A DNA stretch of 64,000 nucleotides from Cellulomonas alba (GTDB lineage: Bacteria > Actinomycetota > Actinomycetes > Actinomycetales > Cellulomonadaceae), in contig NZ_JAUCGQ010000001.1 of the NCBI RefSeq assembly GCF_030362835.1, positions 969,451-1,033,450 of the forward strand, in the 5' to 3' direction. Below the pieces are notes generated by a model. The model worked only from the letters and a program-made list of their open reading frames with translations, made no database searches and was not told where the DNA came from. Of this stretch, positions 33,884 through 42,770 are shown one piece after another. The position numbers and the translations under genes are program-made. Each line of letters starts with the position of its first letter. Within the stretch, counting starts at the first letter, position 1.

Positions 33884-33911
33884 GATATGTAGCGATGTAT
33901 CGCTAAGTATC
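33884..33911. promoter_or_regulatory. 28-bp perfect-armed operator upstream of padR
   Basis: The dyad GATA-NN-TAGCGAT-GT-ATCGCTA-NN-TATC spans 33884-33911. Both the inner 7-base arms and outer GATA/TATC arms are exact. It lies 24-51 bases before the padR start, where a -10 region is expected, so it is the likely autoregulatory PadR operator. Confidence 0.85.
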
Positions 33912-33934
33912 ACGACCGACCGAGAGGTGAGGAC

Positions 33935-34486
33935 ATGCACCACTACGGCAAGGGCCCCCTCGGGCCCGACGTGGGCACCTTCGCGCGCAGCTTCGCGGCC
34001 TTCGGCATGGGCGGTCCCGGGCCGGGAGTCGGACCGGCCGGGCGGGCGCGGCGCGGCGACATCCGGCCGGCGGTCCTGCGGGTGCTGGCCGACCAGCCGA
34101 TGCACGGTTACCAGATCATCCAGGAGATCTCCGCCCGCAGCGGCGGCACCTGGAACCCCAGCGCCGGCTCCGTGTACCCGACGCTGCAGCTGCTCGCCGA
34201 CGAGGGCCTGGTCGTCGCCGAGGAGACAGGCGGCAAGCGCGTCTTCTCGCTGACGGCCGCGGGCGAGGCCGCCGTCGCCGACCTCGCCGACGAGCAGGCG
34301 CCCTGGGACGTCGCGGCGGCCAGTCCCGATCTCAGCGGGTACGCCGCCCTGCGCCAGGCCGGTGGCCGGTTGGCCGCCGCCGTGCTGCAGGTCGGACGCT
34401 CCGGTGACAAGAATCAGATCGTGTCGACCATCGAGATCCTCAACGCCGCGCGCAAGCAGGTCTACACCTTGCTCGCCCAGGACTGA
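33935..34486 (+). CDS. PadR-family transcriptional regulator
   Basis: A 183-residue PadR-type repressor. A Gly-rich N terminus (1-40) precedes the winged helix (residues about 42-110: RPAVLRVLADQPMHGYQIIQEISARSGGTWNPSAGSVYPTLQLLADEGLV), followed by a wing with EETGGKRVFSLT and a C-terminal helical dimer part. The ATG at 33935 has a GAGAGGTGAGG ribosome site. The ABC1-kinase gene follows after 3 bases, so the two are cotranscribed and presumably both repressed at the 28-bp dyad. The ligand is not known. Confidence 0.93.
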   Translation: MHHYGKGPLGPDVGTFARSFAAFGMGGPGPGVGPAGRARRGDIRPAVLRVLADQPMHGYQIIQEISARSGGTWNPSAGSVYPTLQLLADEGLVVAEETGGKRVFSLTAAGEAAVADLADEQAPWDVAAASPDLSGYAALRQAGGRLAAAVLQVGRSGDKNQIVSTIEILNAARKQVYTLLAQD

Positions 34487-34489
34487 GAC

Positions 34490-36169
34490 GTGGCGCCGCC
34501 GCCTCGACTGCGCGCCCGCTACCGGCGGATCGTCTGGTTCTTCGCCGGCGTCATGGCCAGGTTCATCATCTGGGAGCTCGTCCTGCCCCGGCTCGGCCTG
34601 CGACGTTGGTCGGACCGGAGCCGGCGCGACCGGAACCGCCGCACGGCCGTGCGGTTCCGGGCGCTCGCGCTGTCGATGGGCGGCCTGATGATCAAGGTCG
34701 GCCAGTTCCTCTCCGCGCGGCTGGACGTGCTGCCGGCCGAGATCACCGACGAGCTGGCCGGCCTCCAGGACGAGGTGCCACCTGCCGCTTTCGCCGACAT
34801 CAGAGAGTGCGCCGAGCGGGAGCTGGGGCGGCCCGTGGCCGACGCCTTCCAGAGCTTCGACGAGGCGCCCCTGGCCGCGGCCTCGTTGGGGCAGGCGCAC
34901 CGTGCGGTGCTCTGGGACGCCGACGCCGAGGAGGCGGGCTTCTCGCACGCCGTCGTCAAGGTGCAGCGGCCGCACATCGACCAGATCGTCGCCGTCGACC
35001 TCGCGGCGCTGCGCCGCGTGGGCGGCTGGTTGACCCGGTACAAGCCGGTCAGCAGCCGCGCCGACGTGCCCGCACTCGTCGAGGAGTTCGCCGCCACCAC
35101 GCTGGAGGAGATCGACTACACCGCCGAGGCGCGCAACGCCGAGCACTTCCGCTGGGTGTTCGAGAACGACGACCGCGTCGGGGTGCCGCGCGTCGCGTGG
35201 GAGCACTCGCGGTTGCGCGTCCTGACTCTCGAGGACGTGTCGGCGATCCGGCTCGGCGACTACGACTCGATCACCGCCGCGGGCATCGACCGCGCGGAGG
35301 TCGCCGAGAAGCTGGTGGCGACCTACCTGCAGCAGATCTTCGACGACGGCGTCTTCCACGCCGACCCGCACCCGGGCAACCTGTTCGTCACGCCCGTCGA
35401 GGGCCGGCCCGGCGAGTTCCGGCTGACGTTCATCGACTTCGGCATGGTGGGACGGGTGCCCGACACGCTCCGCTCGTCGCTCCGCGAGGCGCTGATCGCG
35501 GTGGGCACCCAGGACTCGGCTCGCCTGGTCGACGCGTTCGGGTCGATGGGCGTGCTGCTGCCCACGGCCGACACCAAGCTCCTCGACCTGGCCGTCGCGC
35601 AGGTGTTCGCACGGTTCGGCGGCATGGCGATGAGCGACCTGCGCTCCATCAGCCCCCAGGAGATGCGGGACATCGGGCTGCAGTTCCGCGAGCTGCTCGT
35701 GGCGATGCCGTTCCAGCTGCCGGAGAACCTGCTGCTGCTCGGTCGAACGCTCGCGGTCCTGTCGGGCATGTGCGCCGGTCTGAACCCCGAGTTCAACCTG
35801 TGGACGTCCATCACCCCGTACGCCACCAACCTCGTCTCCGACGAGGCCGGCGGGGGCGGGCCGTGGGGCGCGGTCGCGACCGAGGGCGCGAAGATCGCGC
35901 GGTCGCTGCTCGCGCTCCCCGCACGCACCGACCGCCTGCTGACGCTCGCCGAGCGCGGCGACCTGTCGCTCCGGACGCCGATGCTCGACCAGCGCGTCCG
36001 CGAGCTGGACCGCTCGGTGCAGCGGATCGCGATGGCCATCGTGTTCACGGCGCTCCTGGTGGCCGGTGCCCTGCTGTCCCCGGCGGAGCCGACGTTCGCG
36101 AAGGTCCTGATGGGCGTCTCGGTCCTGCCGCTGATCGGGGCGCTCCGGCGGGGACCGCGACGCCGGTAG
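34490..36169 (+). CDS. ABC1/UbiB-like atypical kinase with C-terminal helices
   Basis: A 559-residue ABC1 (AarF/UbiB) protein. Motifs are complete: KxGQ in LMIKVGQFLSARLD near residue 65, AAASLGQAH, the catalytic ADPHPGN in DDGVFHADPHPGNLFV and the metal DFG-like FIDFGMVG. Two hydrophobic helices close the protein (residues about 510-550), typical of the membrane-anchored UbiB type; ubiquinone is absent in actinobacteria, so a role in menaquinone or lipid handling is likely (inference). GTG 34490 starts 3 bases after padR. Pairing with PadR under a perfect operator is unusual for this family. Confidence 0.92.
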   Translation: MAPPPRLRARYRRIVWFFAGVMARFIIWELVLPRLGLRRWSDRSRRDRNRRTAVRFRALALSMGGLMIKVGQFLSARLDVLPAEITDELAGLQDEVPPAAFADIRECAERELGRPVADAFQSFDEAPLAAASLGQAHRAVLWDADAEEAGFSHAVVKVQRPHIDQIVAVDLAALRRVGGWLTRYKPVSSRADVPALVEEFAATTLEEIDYTAEARNAEHFRWVFENDDRVGVPRVAWEHSRLRVLTLEDVSAIRLGDYDSITAAGIDRAEVAEKLVATYLQQIFDDGVFHADPHPGNLFVTPVEGRPGEFRLTFIDFGMVGRVPDTLRSSLREALIAVGTQDSARLVDAFGSMGVLLPTADTKLLDLAVAQVFARFGGMAMSDLRSISPQEMRDIGLQFRELLVAMPFQLPENLLLLGRTLAVLSGMCAGLNPEFNLWTSITPYATNLVSDEAGGGGPWGAVATEGAKIARSLLALPARTDRLLTLAERGDLSLRTPMLDQRVRELDRSVQRIAMAIVFTALLVAGALLSPAEPTFAKVLMGVSVLPLIGALRRGPRRR

Positions 36170-36376
36170 GCGCTCGTCCGGCCCGCACACAACCCTGAGG
36201 CCCTGCCTCTCCACCGAGCGAAGGCGCGGCGGAGCACACCGGCAGGACGTACCGATCGCGCGCCGGGACAGCAGCCGGCGCTCGCTGGGCCGACAGCGCC
36301 CGATGACGCCAGTGACCCTGCACCCTGCACGCGGTGTTGACTGACGGGACCAGATGAAGGGTTCGGAGGTGCACTC

Positions 36377-37291
36377 GTGCGGATCCTGGTGCTGGGCGCC
36401 GGCGTGATCGGCAGCGTGTACGCGGGAAAGCTGCTGCGGGTCGGGCACGACGTGGTCCTCCTGGCCCGTGGTTCCCGTCTCGTCGACCTGCAGACCCATG
36501 GGCTGGTCCTGGAGGATGCGGAGTCCGGGGACCGCTCCGTCGCGCTCGTGCCTTCGGTCGCCGACGTCGCCGCCGGTGATCCCTTCGACCTGGTGCTGGT
36601 ACCCGTGCGGGCTGAGCAGCTGCGGAGCGCACTGCCCGTCCTGACAGGCATGACGGACGGCTCCGACGTGCTGTTCTTCGGCAACACTGCCCACCGGCAA
36701 GCCGAGCTGACGGCCGCGCTGGGTGGCCGTGCACTGTTCGGGTTCCCGGCGGCCGGAGGCAGCCGGGACGGCCCGGTCGTGAGGTTCGTGCTGATCCGTC
36801 AGCAGAAGACGATGCTCGGCGAGCCGGACGGCAGCGCCAGTCCGCGGGTCAGGCGCCTGCAGGGTGTTCTCGAGGGCGCCGGCTTTCCCACGCTCATCAG
36901 CTCCGACATCGGAGGCTGGCTCGTGGGGCACACGGCATTCGTCGTGCCGATCGCGTTCGCGCTCTACCGCGTCGGAGGCGTCCCGGCAGCACTCGCCGCC
37001 GATGCGTCCACGATGCGCCTCATGGTGAGCGCCACCCGCGAGGCGTTCGCGGCGCTCCGGGCCGACGGCAACGCCGAGATCCCGATGAACCTGCGCATGC
37101 TGTACCGCCTCCCGACGAGGCTGGTCGTCGGCTACTGGCGGCGGGCTTTCGCAGGCCCCCGGGGAGAACTGTGGTTCGGCGCCCACAGCCGAGCCGCTCC
37201 CGAGGAGCTGCACCAGCTGGCCGACGAGCTGCGAGCGGCCGTGCGACGAACCGGGCGCCTCACGCCCGACCTCGAGCGTCTGCTCGGATGA
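36377..37291 (+). CDS. Ketopantoate reductase-family protein (ApbA/PanE-like)
   Basis: A 304-residue NADPH-dependent reductase fold. The N-terminal Rossmann motif is VLGAGVIGSVYAGKLLRVGHDVVLLARG. The catalytic region is divergent: the typical conserved Lys of PanE appears only as LIRQQKTM and the later helical half lacks the usual GxNK loop. It may be a PanE paralogue acting on another 2-oxo acid. Codon use is somewhat richer in A/T at third positions than nearby genes, which hints at transfer. GTG 36377 has a GGAGGTG ribosome site 8 bases upstream. It ends 67 bases before the terminator shared with tRNA-fMet. Confidence 0.8.
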   Translation: MRILVLGAGVIGSVYAGKLLRVGHDVVLLARGSRLVDLQTHGLVLEDAESGDRSVALVPSVADVAAGDPFDLVLVPVRAEQLRSALPVLTGMTDGSDVLFFGNTAHRQAELTAALGGRALFGFPAAGGSRDGPVVRFVLIRQQKTMLGEPDGSASPRVRRLQGVLEGAGFPTLISSDIGGWLVGHTAFVVPIAFALYRVGGVPAALAADASTMRLMVSATREAFAALRADGNAEIPMNLRMLYRLPTRLVVGYWRRAFAGPRGELWFGAHSRAAPEELHQLADELRAAVRRTGRLTPDLERLLG

Positions 37292-37358
37292 TCGGACGCG
37301 GCCGATCGGCTCCCGGCGGTACACGGACGAGAGGCAGCGCCCGAGGGTTGCGCCGACG

Positions 37359-37392
37359 ACGAAGGCCCGGACCATCAGGTCCGGGCCTTCGT
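37359..37392. terminator. Bidirectional terminator between panE-like gene and tRNA-fMet
   Basis: A perfect 15-bp stem (37359-37373 pairing with 37378-37392) with loop ATCA. It lies after both convergent transcripts, so it can end the tRNA from the minus strand and the reductase mRNA from the plus strand. Confidence 0.85.
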
Positions 37393-37400
37393 TCACTGTG

Positions 37401-37474
37401 TAGCGGGGGCAGGATTTGAACCTGCGACCTCTGGGTTATGAGCCCAGCGAGCTACCGAGCTGCTCCACCCCGCG
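37401..37474 (-). tRNA. Initiator tRNA-fMet (CAT anticodon)
   Basis: A 74-base cloverleaf, with CCA not encoded. The anticodon loop CTCATAA gives CAT. Initiator hallmarks are visible: the first base pair of the acceptor stem is a C1-U72 mismatch, and the anticodon stem has the GGG/CCC run. The T arm reads GCAGGTTCAAATCCTGC. The gene is followed by a strong terminator at 37359-37392 and preceded by its own promoter near 37486-37514. It marks the junction between the variable and conserved halves of the window. Confidence 0.97.
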
Positions 37475-37485
37475 TCGGCTCGATT

Positions 37486-37514
37486 ACCTTACGTCACCCG
37501 CGGGACACCGCCAA
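37486..37514 (-). promoter_or_regulatory. Promoter of tRNA-fMet
   Basis: On the minus strand TTGGCG (37514-37509) lies 17 bases before TAAGGT (37491-37486), placing transcription start a few bases before the tRNA 5' end at 37474. Confidence 0.75.
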
Positions 37515-37577
37515 ATCGCGTGCAGGACACGGGATCGGACGGCGCCCGCGGCGGCACGGGGAGCGAGCCCGGGAGCG

Positions 37578-40500
37578 TCAGCCCCCGTTCGTCGGCGTCG
37601 GGGTCGGCGTCGGACTGGCCGTCGAGCCCGAACCGGACGTGCCCGACGTGGTCTCGCCGAGCCGCGCCTGCGCGTCGACGGCCTCCTGGACGGCGTTCTG
37701 CAGCGCCTTCTGCGCGTTCCCGTAGGCCGTGAAGTCGCCCGAGGCCAGGGCCGCCTGGCTGTCCTGGATCGCCTTCTGCGCCTGCTGCAGCGCGCGGTCG
37801 AGGTCGGAGCGCGCCTGCGCCTGGTCGGGCGACGGCGTGGCGCCGCCGCCGGTGCCGCCCGTGCCCGTGCCGCCCGTCCCGCCGGTGCTGTCGGCCGGTG
37901 GCTTCCCGGCGTCGCCGGCGTTCGCCCCGGAGTCCCCGCCGAACACCTGGTCCAGCGCGCCGTCGAGCGTGTCGGAGAAGCCGATGTCGTCGCCGAACGA
38001 GACGAGCACGCGCTGCAGCAGGGGAAACACCGTGCCGGTGCGCGCCTGCAGGTAGACGGGCTGCACGAACAGGAACCCGTTCCCGACCGGCAGCGCGAGC
38101 AGGTTGCCGCGCACCACCGTCGAGTCGCCGCGGCCCAGGATGTTGAGCTCGTTCGACACCGTCGGGTCGGTGGTGAAGTTGTTGTTCACCTGGCCGGGGC
38201 CGGGCACGTTGGAGTCGCGCGGCAGCGCCAGGATGCGGAGCTTGCCGTAGTCGGACGAGGGCTTCCCGGACGTCCCGCCGGCGTCGGCGTCGACCGCGAG
38301 GTAGCCCTGCAGCGTCTCGCGCGCATTGGTGCCGAACGGGATGTACGTCGTCGTCAGCGAGAACGCCGCCTTCTCCTGGTCCGGCATCTTGAGCGTCAGG
38401 TAGTACGGCGGCTGCGCGACCTTCTGCGTCACGGTCGGGTCGTTCGGCGTCTGCCAGAAGTCGCCACCGGTGAAGAACTGCTTCGGGTCGGTCACGTGGT
38501 ACTTGCCGAGCAGCGCGCGCTGCACCTTGAACAGGTCCTCGGGGTAGCGCAGGTGGCTCATCAGCGTGCCGTCGATCGACGAGAGCGGCTCGAGCGTCGA
38601 GGGGAAGATCTTCGACCAGGCCTTGAGCACCGGGTCGCTCGGGTCCCACGCGTAGAGCGTGACCGAGCCGTCGTACGCGTCGACCGTCGCCTTCACCGAG
38701 TTGCGGATGTAGTTGACGTTCTTCGGCGACAGCGCCTGCACGGCCTGCGACGTCTCGGTCAGCGAGTCGATCGTCGCGTCGTCGAGCGAGCGCGACGCCG
38801 AGTACGGGTACTGGTTGCTGGTCGTGTAGCCGTCGACGATCCACTTCACGCGCCCGTCGACCACGGCGGGGTACACGCGCCCGTCGAGCGTCAGGTACGG
38901 CGCCACCTTCTGCACGCGATCGCGCGGGTCACGGTCGTAGAGGATCTGCGAGTCGCTCGTCACGCGGTCGGAGAACAGGATCTGCTCCGAGCCGAACTTG
39001 ATCGTGTAGAGCAGCTTGTTCCACGGGCTGCCGATGCTCGGGCCCGCCGAGACCGACTGCGTCGGGAACCGCGTGGTGGCCGAGCCCGCCGGCGAGTCGT
39101 CCGGGTAGTCGAGCTCCCAGCCCTTGCTGCTCTCGGGGCCGCCGACGATCGAGTACTCGGGCGCCTTCGGGCTGAAGTAGATGCGGGGCTGGTACTCGCC
39201 GAGCTGGCCGGCGGACGGGATGCCGCCCTCGAAGAAGTCCGGCGCGCCGCGGCCCTGCGTCGTGTTGCCGTAGGCGGCGACCACCCCGTACCCGTGCGTG
39301 TAGACCGTCGTGTCGTTGACCCAGTTCCGCTGCGCCTGGTCGAGGCCGCCCTGGTCGAGCTCGCGGACGGCGATCACCGTGTCGCGGCTCTGGCCGTCGA
39401 TCGTGTAGCGGTCGACCGAGAGCGTGTCGGGGAAGTTGTAGAACGCCTTGACCTGCTGCAGCTGCTTGAAGGACGGGCTGACGATGTTCGGGTCGAGCAG
39501 GCGGATCGACGCGGTCGTCTCGGCGTCCTGGCGCAGCTGGCCGGCGGATGCCGTGGTCTGCGCGGTGTAGGCCCGCTCGTCGACGTCGTCGATGCCGTAC
39601 GCGGTGCGGGTCGCCTGGATGTTCCGCTGGATGAACTCCGACTCGGCGTCCTGCGCGTTCGGCTGCACCTGGAAGCGCTGCACGATGGCCGGGTAGATGC
39701 CGCCGACCGCGATGGCGGCGATGATCATGAGCCCGACGCCGATGGCGGGGAGCCTCCAGTTGCCGCGCACCGCCGTGAGGATGAACGTCACCGCGACGAA
39801 CACCGCGATGCCGGCGAGGATCGCCTTCGCGGGGATCACCGCGTGGACGTCGGTGTACGACGCACCCGTGATCTTGGCGCCGACCTTGGTGAGGATCGAG
39901 TACCGGTCGAGCCAGTAGTTCGCCGCGATGAGCAGCATCAGGACGGCGGCGATGACCGACAGGTGGACGCGCGCCGCCCGCGTGGTGCGCGAGCCCTCGC
40001 CGCGCCGGCCGCCGATCCGGAGGCCGCCGTACAGGTACTGCGTGACGACGCCCGCGATGCCCGCGAGCACGGTGACGGCGATCAGGAACGAGACGACGAA
40101 CCGCAGCCCCGGCAGCACGAACAGGTAGAAGCCGAGGTCGACGCCGTACTGCGGGTCCTTCTGGCCGACCGTGCCGCCATGGATCCACAGCTGGACGGTC
40201 TGCCACTGCTGGGCCGCGGCCGCACCGGCGAACAGGCCGAGCACGGTCGGCGCGACGATCGTGACGAGCCGGCGCAGCGGCTCGACGGCCTCGCGGTACT
40301 GGTCGAGGTTCGCCTGCTCGGGCGTCGACGGCGCGTACACCGGCCGGGACCGATACCCGTACGAGAGGCTCCACGCCACCGCGCCGCCCATCACGGCGAA
40401 GCCTCCGACGAAGAGCGCGAGCCGCGTCAGCCACTCGGTCCGCAGGACGCGCCAGTAGCCGAGCTGCGAGAACCACAGGCCCTCGGTCCACAGCTGCGCG

Positions 40501-40604
40501 AGCACCAGGAGCAGCACCACGAGGGCGATGACGACGACGATCGCGGGGATCAGCGCGCTCCGGCGGCGCGGGGTGCGGGGGCGGGGCGGGCTCGCGGCTG
40601 TCAC
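37578..40604 (-). CDS. UPF0182-family membrane protein
   Basis: A 1008-residue protein with an N-terminal block of about seven hydrophobic helices (residues 15-300), then a long extracytoplasmic part and a low-complexity Gly/Thr/Pro C terminus (about 900-1008). Segments such as QLWTEGLWFSQLGYW and the central NFPDTLSVDRYTIDG are typical of UPF0182 proteins found throughout actinobacteria. Function unknown. It lies next to the PPA1309 and S16-protease genes, the same order as in many actinobacteria. GTG 40604 is used, with an AGAGGA ribosome site 11 bases upstream. The open plus-strand frame opposite it is only antisense. Confidence 0.93.
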   Translation of the reverse strand: MTAASPPRPRTPRRRSALIPAIVVVIALVVLLLVLAQLWTEGLWFSQLGYWRVLRTEWLTRLALFVGGFAVMGGAVAWSLSYGYRSRPVYAPSTPEQANLDQYREAVEPLRRLVTIVAPTVLGLFAGAAAAQQWQTVQLWIHGGTVGQKDPQYGVDLGFYLFVLPGLRFVVSFLIAVTVLAGIAGVVTQYLYGGLRIGGRRGEGSRTTRAARVHLSVIAAVLMLLIAANYWLDRYSILTKVGAKITGASYTDVHAVIPAKAILAGIAVFVAVTFILTAVRGNWRLPAIGVGLMIIAAIAVGGIYPAIVQRFQVQPNAQDAESEFIQRNIQATRTAYGIDDVDERAYTAQTTASAGQLRQDAETTASIRLLDPNIVSPSFKQLQQVKAFYNFPDTLSVDRYTIDGQSRDTVIAVRELDQGGLDQAQRNWVNDTTVYTHGYGVVAAYGNTTQGRGAPDFFEGGIPSAGQLGEYQPRIYFSPKAPEYSIVGGPESSKGWELDYPDDSPAGSATTRFPTQSVSAGPSIGSPWNKLLYTIKFGSEQILFSDRVTSDSQILYDRDPRDRVQKVAPYLTLDGRVYPAVVDGRVKWIVDGYTTSNQYPYSASRSLDDATIDSLTETSQAVQALSPKNVNYIRNSVKATVDAYDGSVTLYAWDPSDPVLKAWSKIFPSTLEPLSSIDGTLMSHLRYPEDLFKVQRALLGKYHVTDPKQFFTGGDFWQTPNDPTVTQKVAQPPYYLTLKMPDQEKAAFSLTTTYIPFGTNARETLQGYLAVDADAGGTSGKPSSDYGKLRILALPRDSNVPGPGQVNNNFTTDPTVSNELNILGRGDSTVVRGNLLALPVGNGFLFVQPVYLQARTGTVFPLLQRVLVSFGDDIGFSDTLDGALDQVFGGDSGANAGDAGKPPADSTGGTGGTGTGGTGGGATPSPDQAQARSDLDRALQQAQKAIQDSQAALASGDFTAYGNAQKALQNAVQEAVDAQARLGETTSGTSGSGSTASPTPTPTPTNGG

Positions 40605-40797
40605 GACGTGGTGGTCCTCTGGTCGGGCCCGACGCACCCGCCGGACGGCAGGCAGCCGGCCGTCGAGCGCCCGGGCGGGGCGCGGTCGCAGCGGCGCAGA
40701 TCCGCCACTCGCAGCGTGAACGCGCCGGTCGACGCCCAGGTTCCCACACGACCGTGCCACCTGCGGGACGACCTCCCCGCGATGCGACGATGGGGCC

Positions 40798-41367
40798 GTG
40801 ACCGACGACTCCCCCGCCCCGCAGACGACCGCCGACCCCGCTCAGCGCGCGCTCGCCGACGCCGTGCGCGAGATCGAGCACCACGTGGCCGCCGCCGGCT
40901 GGGACGCGCCGGTGCGGGTGTTCGCGCTGGTGCGGACGCAGGCCGCGCTGGCCGCCGAGCCGGGCCTCGCCGCGCAGCTGACGCCCGAGGTCCTCGCGGC
41001 CGCGGCGGCCGAGCCGTGGCACCTGACGTCGATCGAGCAGGAGGAGCTCCCCGGGGCGCCCGACCTCGAGTCGCTCCTGGCGGGCCTGACCTGGCCGGAG
41101 TCGGTCGACGGCGCCGCGGTGACGGTCGAGCGGATCGTGCTGCCGCCCGCGGCCGAGCAGCACGTGCCGGACGACGAGGCGGCCGCGCTCGAGTACCTGC
41201 TGACGCACCCCGAGCGGCAGGACGTGCGGCTCGCCGTCGGCGTGCTGCGCGGGGGCGCCGCGTGGTGCGCCGTGCGGACCCGCGCGAACGACGCCGACGA
41301 CGCGGTGGGGCACGGTCCGGACCTGGTGCCGGGGCTCGTCGCGGCGGTGCGCTCGACGCTCGCCTGA
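40798..41367 (+). CDS. PPA1309-family protein
   Basis: A 189-residue acidic cytosolic protein of the PPA1309 family, identified by EIEHHVAAAGWDAPVRVFALVRT near residue 25 and ERQDVRLAVGVLRGGAAWCAVRTR near the end. Function is unknown, but it is always found near the UPF0182 and YlbL-like protease genes. It starts at GTG 40798; a GACGAT box 6 bases upstream may be a leaderless -10. The last codons and the stop lie in the first copy of a 25-bp tandem repeat. Confidence 0.9.
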   Translation: MTDDSPAPQTTADPAQRALADAVREIEHHVAAAGWDAPVRVFALVRTQAALAAEPGLAAQLTPEVLAAAAAEPWHLTSIEQEELPGAPDLESLLAGLTWPESVDGAAVTVERIVLPPAAEQHVPDDEAAALEYLLTHPERQDVRLAVGVLRGGAAWCAVRTRANDADDAVGHGPDLVPGLVAAVRSTLA

Positions 41368-41421
41368 CGCGGTGCGCTCGGCGCTCGCCTGACGCGGCGC
41401 GCGCGACGCTCACGTGACGGG
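41347..41421. repeat. 25-bp tandem repeat spanning the PPA1309 stop codon
   Basis: Three copies of a 25-base unit (41347-41371, 41372-41396, 41397-41421); the first two differ at one base, the third is more diverged. Each carries a TGA. The first copy holds the true stop, so the gene's 3' end has been duplicated into the intergenic space. Confidence 0.9.
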
Positions 41422-41434
41422 CGCGACTGCCTCG

Positions 41435-42574
41435 TCAGGAGCAGGTCGGCAGCGTCTCGCCCTTGCCCTCACCGATCGCGGCGACGGCCTCGCGCGCCCC
41501 GTGCAGCGTCGACACCTTGGCCACGTGCAGGCCGCGCGGCACGTGGCCGACGACCTCGTTGCAGTTCGAGTCGGGCGCGAGGAACCACCGTGCCCCGTCG
41601 CGGACCGCCCCCGCCATCTTCTGCCGGATCCCGCCGATCGGGCCGACGTCTCCCGTGATGGAGATCGTGCCCGTCCCCGCGATGACCTGGCCCTTCGCCT
41701 CGTCCGCGGGCGTGAGCATGTCGATGATGCCCAGCGCGAACATCGTGCCGGCGCTCGGCCCGCCGATGTTGTCGATGCTGATCTTCACGTCGATCGGCGG
41801 GTGGAACGTGGGGTCGATGTAGATGCCGATCTGCGCCGAGCCGTCGGGGCGCTTGCCGGTGACGACCGGGACCTCGACCGACGAGCCGCCGCGCTTCACC
41901 GTCACCGTGATCGTCGCGCCCGGCTTCACGGCGGCCAGCACGTCGGCCAGATCCTGGTAGGTGGGGACGGCCTTGCCGTCGATCGCGGTGATGACGTCGC
42001 CCTTCTGGAGCTTGCCGTCCGCGCCGGACCCCTGCACCGTGCCCGCCACGGTGAGGGTGGCCGGCACCGCGTAGCCGAGCTCGGTGAGCGCCGCGACGGT
42101 CGCGTCCTCCTGCGACGTCGTCATCTGCTGCTGGTTCGTCTGGTCGATCTCGTCCTGCGACTTGCCCTCGGGGTACAGGTCCTCGCGAGGCAGCACGACG
42201 GACCACCGGGAGATCCAGCCGCGCAGCACGGTCAGGACCGTCGACGGGAACCCGGGGCCGCCCGTGCCGGACACCGTGACGAGGCGGAGCTGGCCCGTCG
42301 GGTCGTACGTCTGGGCGCCCTTGATCGTGATGAGCGGCGTCCCGTTGTCCGTCCCGAGCACGTCCTTGGTCGGTCCGGGGCTGTCGACCGCGTAGGGCGC
42401 GGGCGCGACCACGAGGACGCCCAGCAGCACGGCCGTGACCAGCGCGGAGACGGCAAGCACGACCGAGCGCCGGCTCGAGCGCATCGCCGGCTGCGCGGGC
42501 GGGAACCAGGCCGGGCCTCCGTCGGCGGGCGGCGCTGCGGGGTCGATCTCGTCCGGCACGCCATGATCATGCAC
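41435..42574 (-). CDS. PDZ and Lon-type (S16) serine protease, YlbL-like
   Basis: A 379-residue membrane-anchored protease. One helix lies near residues 35-58, a PDZ domain near 165-245 (DGKLQKGDVITAIDGKAVPTYQDLADVL) and an S16 Lon-like domain at the C terminus. The catalytic Ser is in NIGGPSAGTMFALG and Lys in GGIRQKMAGAV, the Ser-Lys dyad. The product is exposed outside and may degrade secreted or membrane proteins. GTG 42574 is the longest start; GTG 42559 is possible because a CATGAT box lies 6 bases before it. It lies next to UPF0182 and PPA1309, the usual conserved order. Confidence 0.93.
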   Translation of the reverse strand: MHDHGVPDEIDPAAPPADGGPAWFPPAQPAMRSSRRSVVLAVSALVTAVLLGVLVVAPAPYAVDSPGPTKDVLGTDNGTPLITIKGAQTYDPTGQLRLVTVSGTGGPGFPSTVLTVLRGWISRWSVVLPREDLYPEGKSQDEIDQTNQQQMTTSQEDATVAALTELGYAVPATLTVAGTVQGSGADGKLQKGDVITAIDGKAVPTYQDLADVLAAVKPGATITVTVKRGGSSVEVPVVTGKRPDGSAQIGIYIDPTFHPPIDVKISIDNIGGPSAGTMFALGIIDMLTPADEAKGQVIAGTGTISITGDVGPIGGIRQKMAGAVRDGARWFLAPDSNCNEVVGHVPRGLHVAKVSTLHGAREAVAAIGEGKGETLPTCS

Positions 42575-42770
42575 CAGCCACCTGGACGCCGCGTTCCCGG
42601 ACCGCGAGCGCCCGTCCGGCGTTCGCCGGGACCGCGACCTGCGGCGCGACCGGCTCGCGGTACGGCCCGCCTCCGGCGTCCGGTCGACCCCTGAGCGCCG
42701 TCGTGCGCGGCTCGCGGGCGGCGCCGCGCGCTACGGACCGCGGCGGCGGATCGCGGCGGGGCTGCGCGCG

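Noticed and set aside
33689..37396. Minus-strand open frame of about 1235 codons
   Set aside because: It runs antisense to padR, ABC1 and the PanE-like gene; shadow composition and no ribosome site.
37416..41417. Plus-strand open frame of about 1330 codons
   Set aside because: It is antisense to the UPF0182 gene and has the Arg/Ala/Gly composition of a high-GC shadow frame; no motif.
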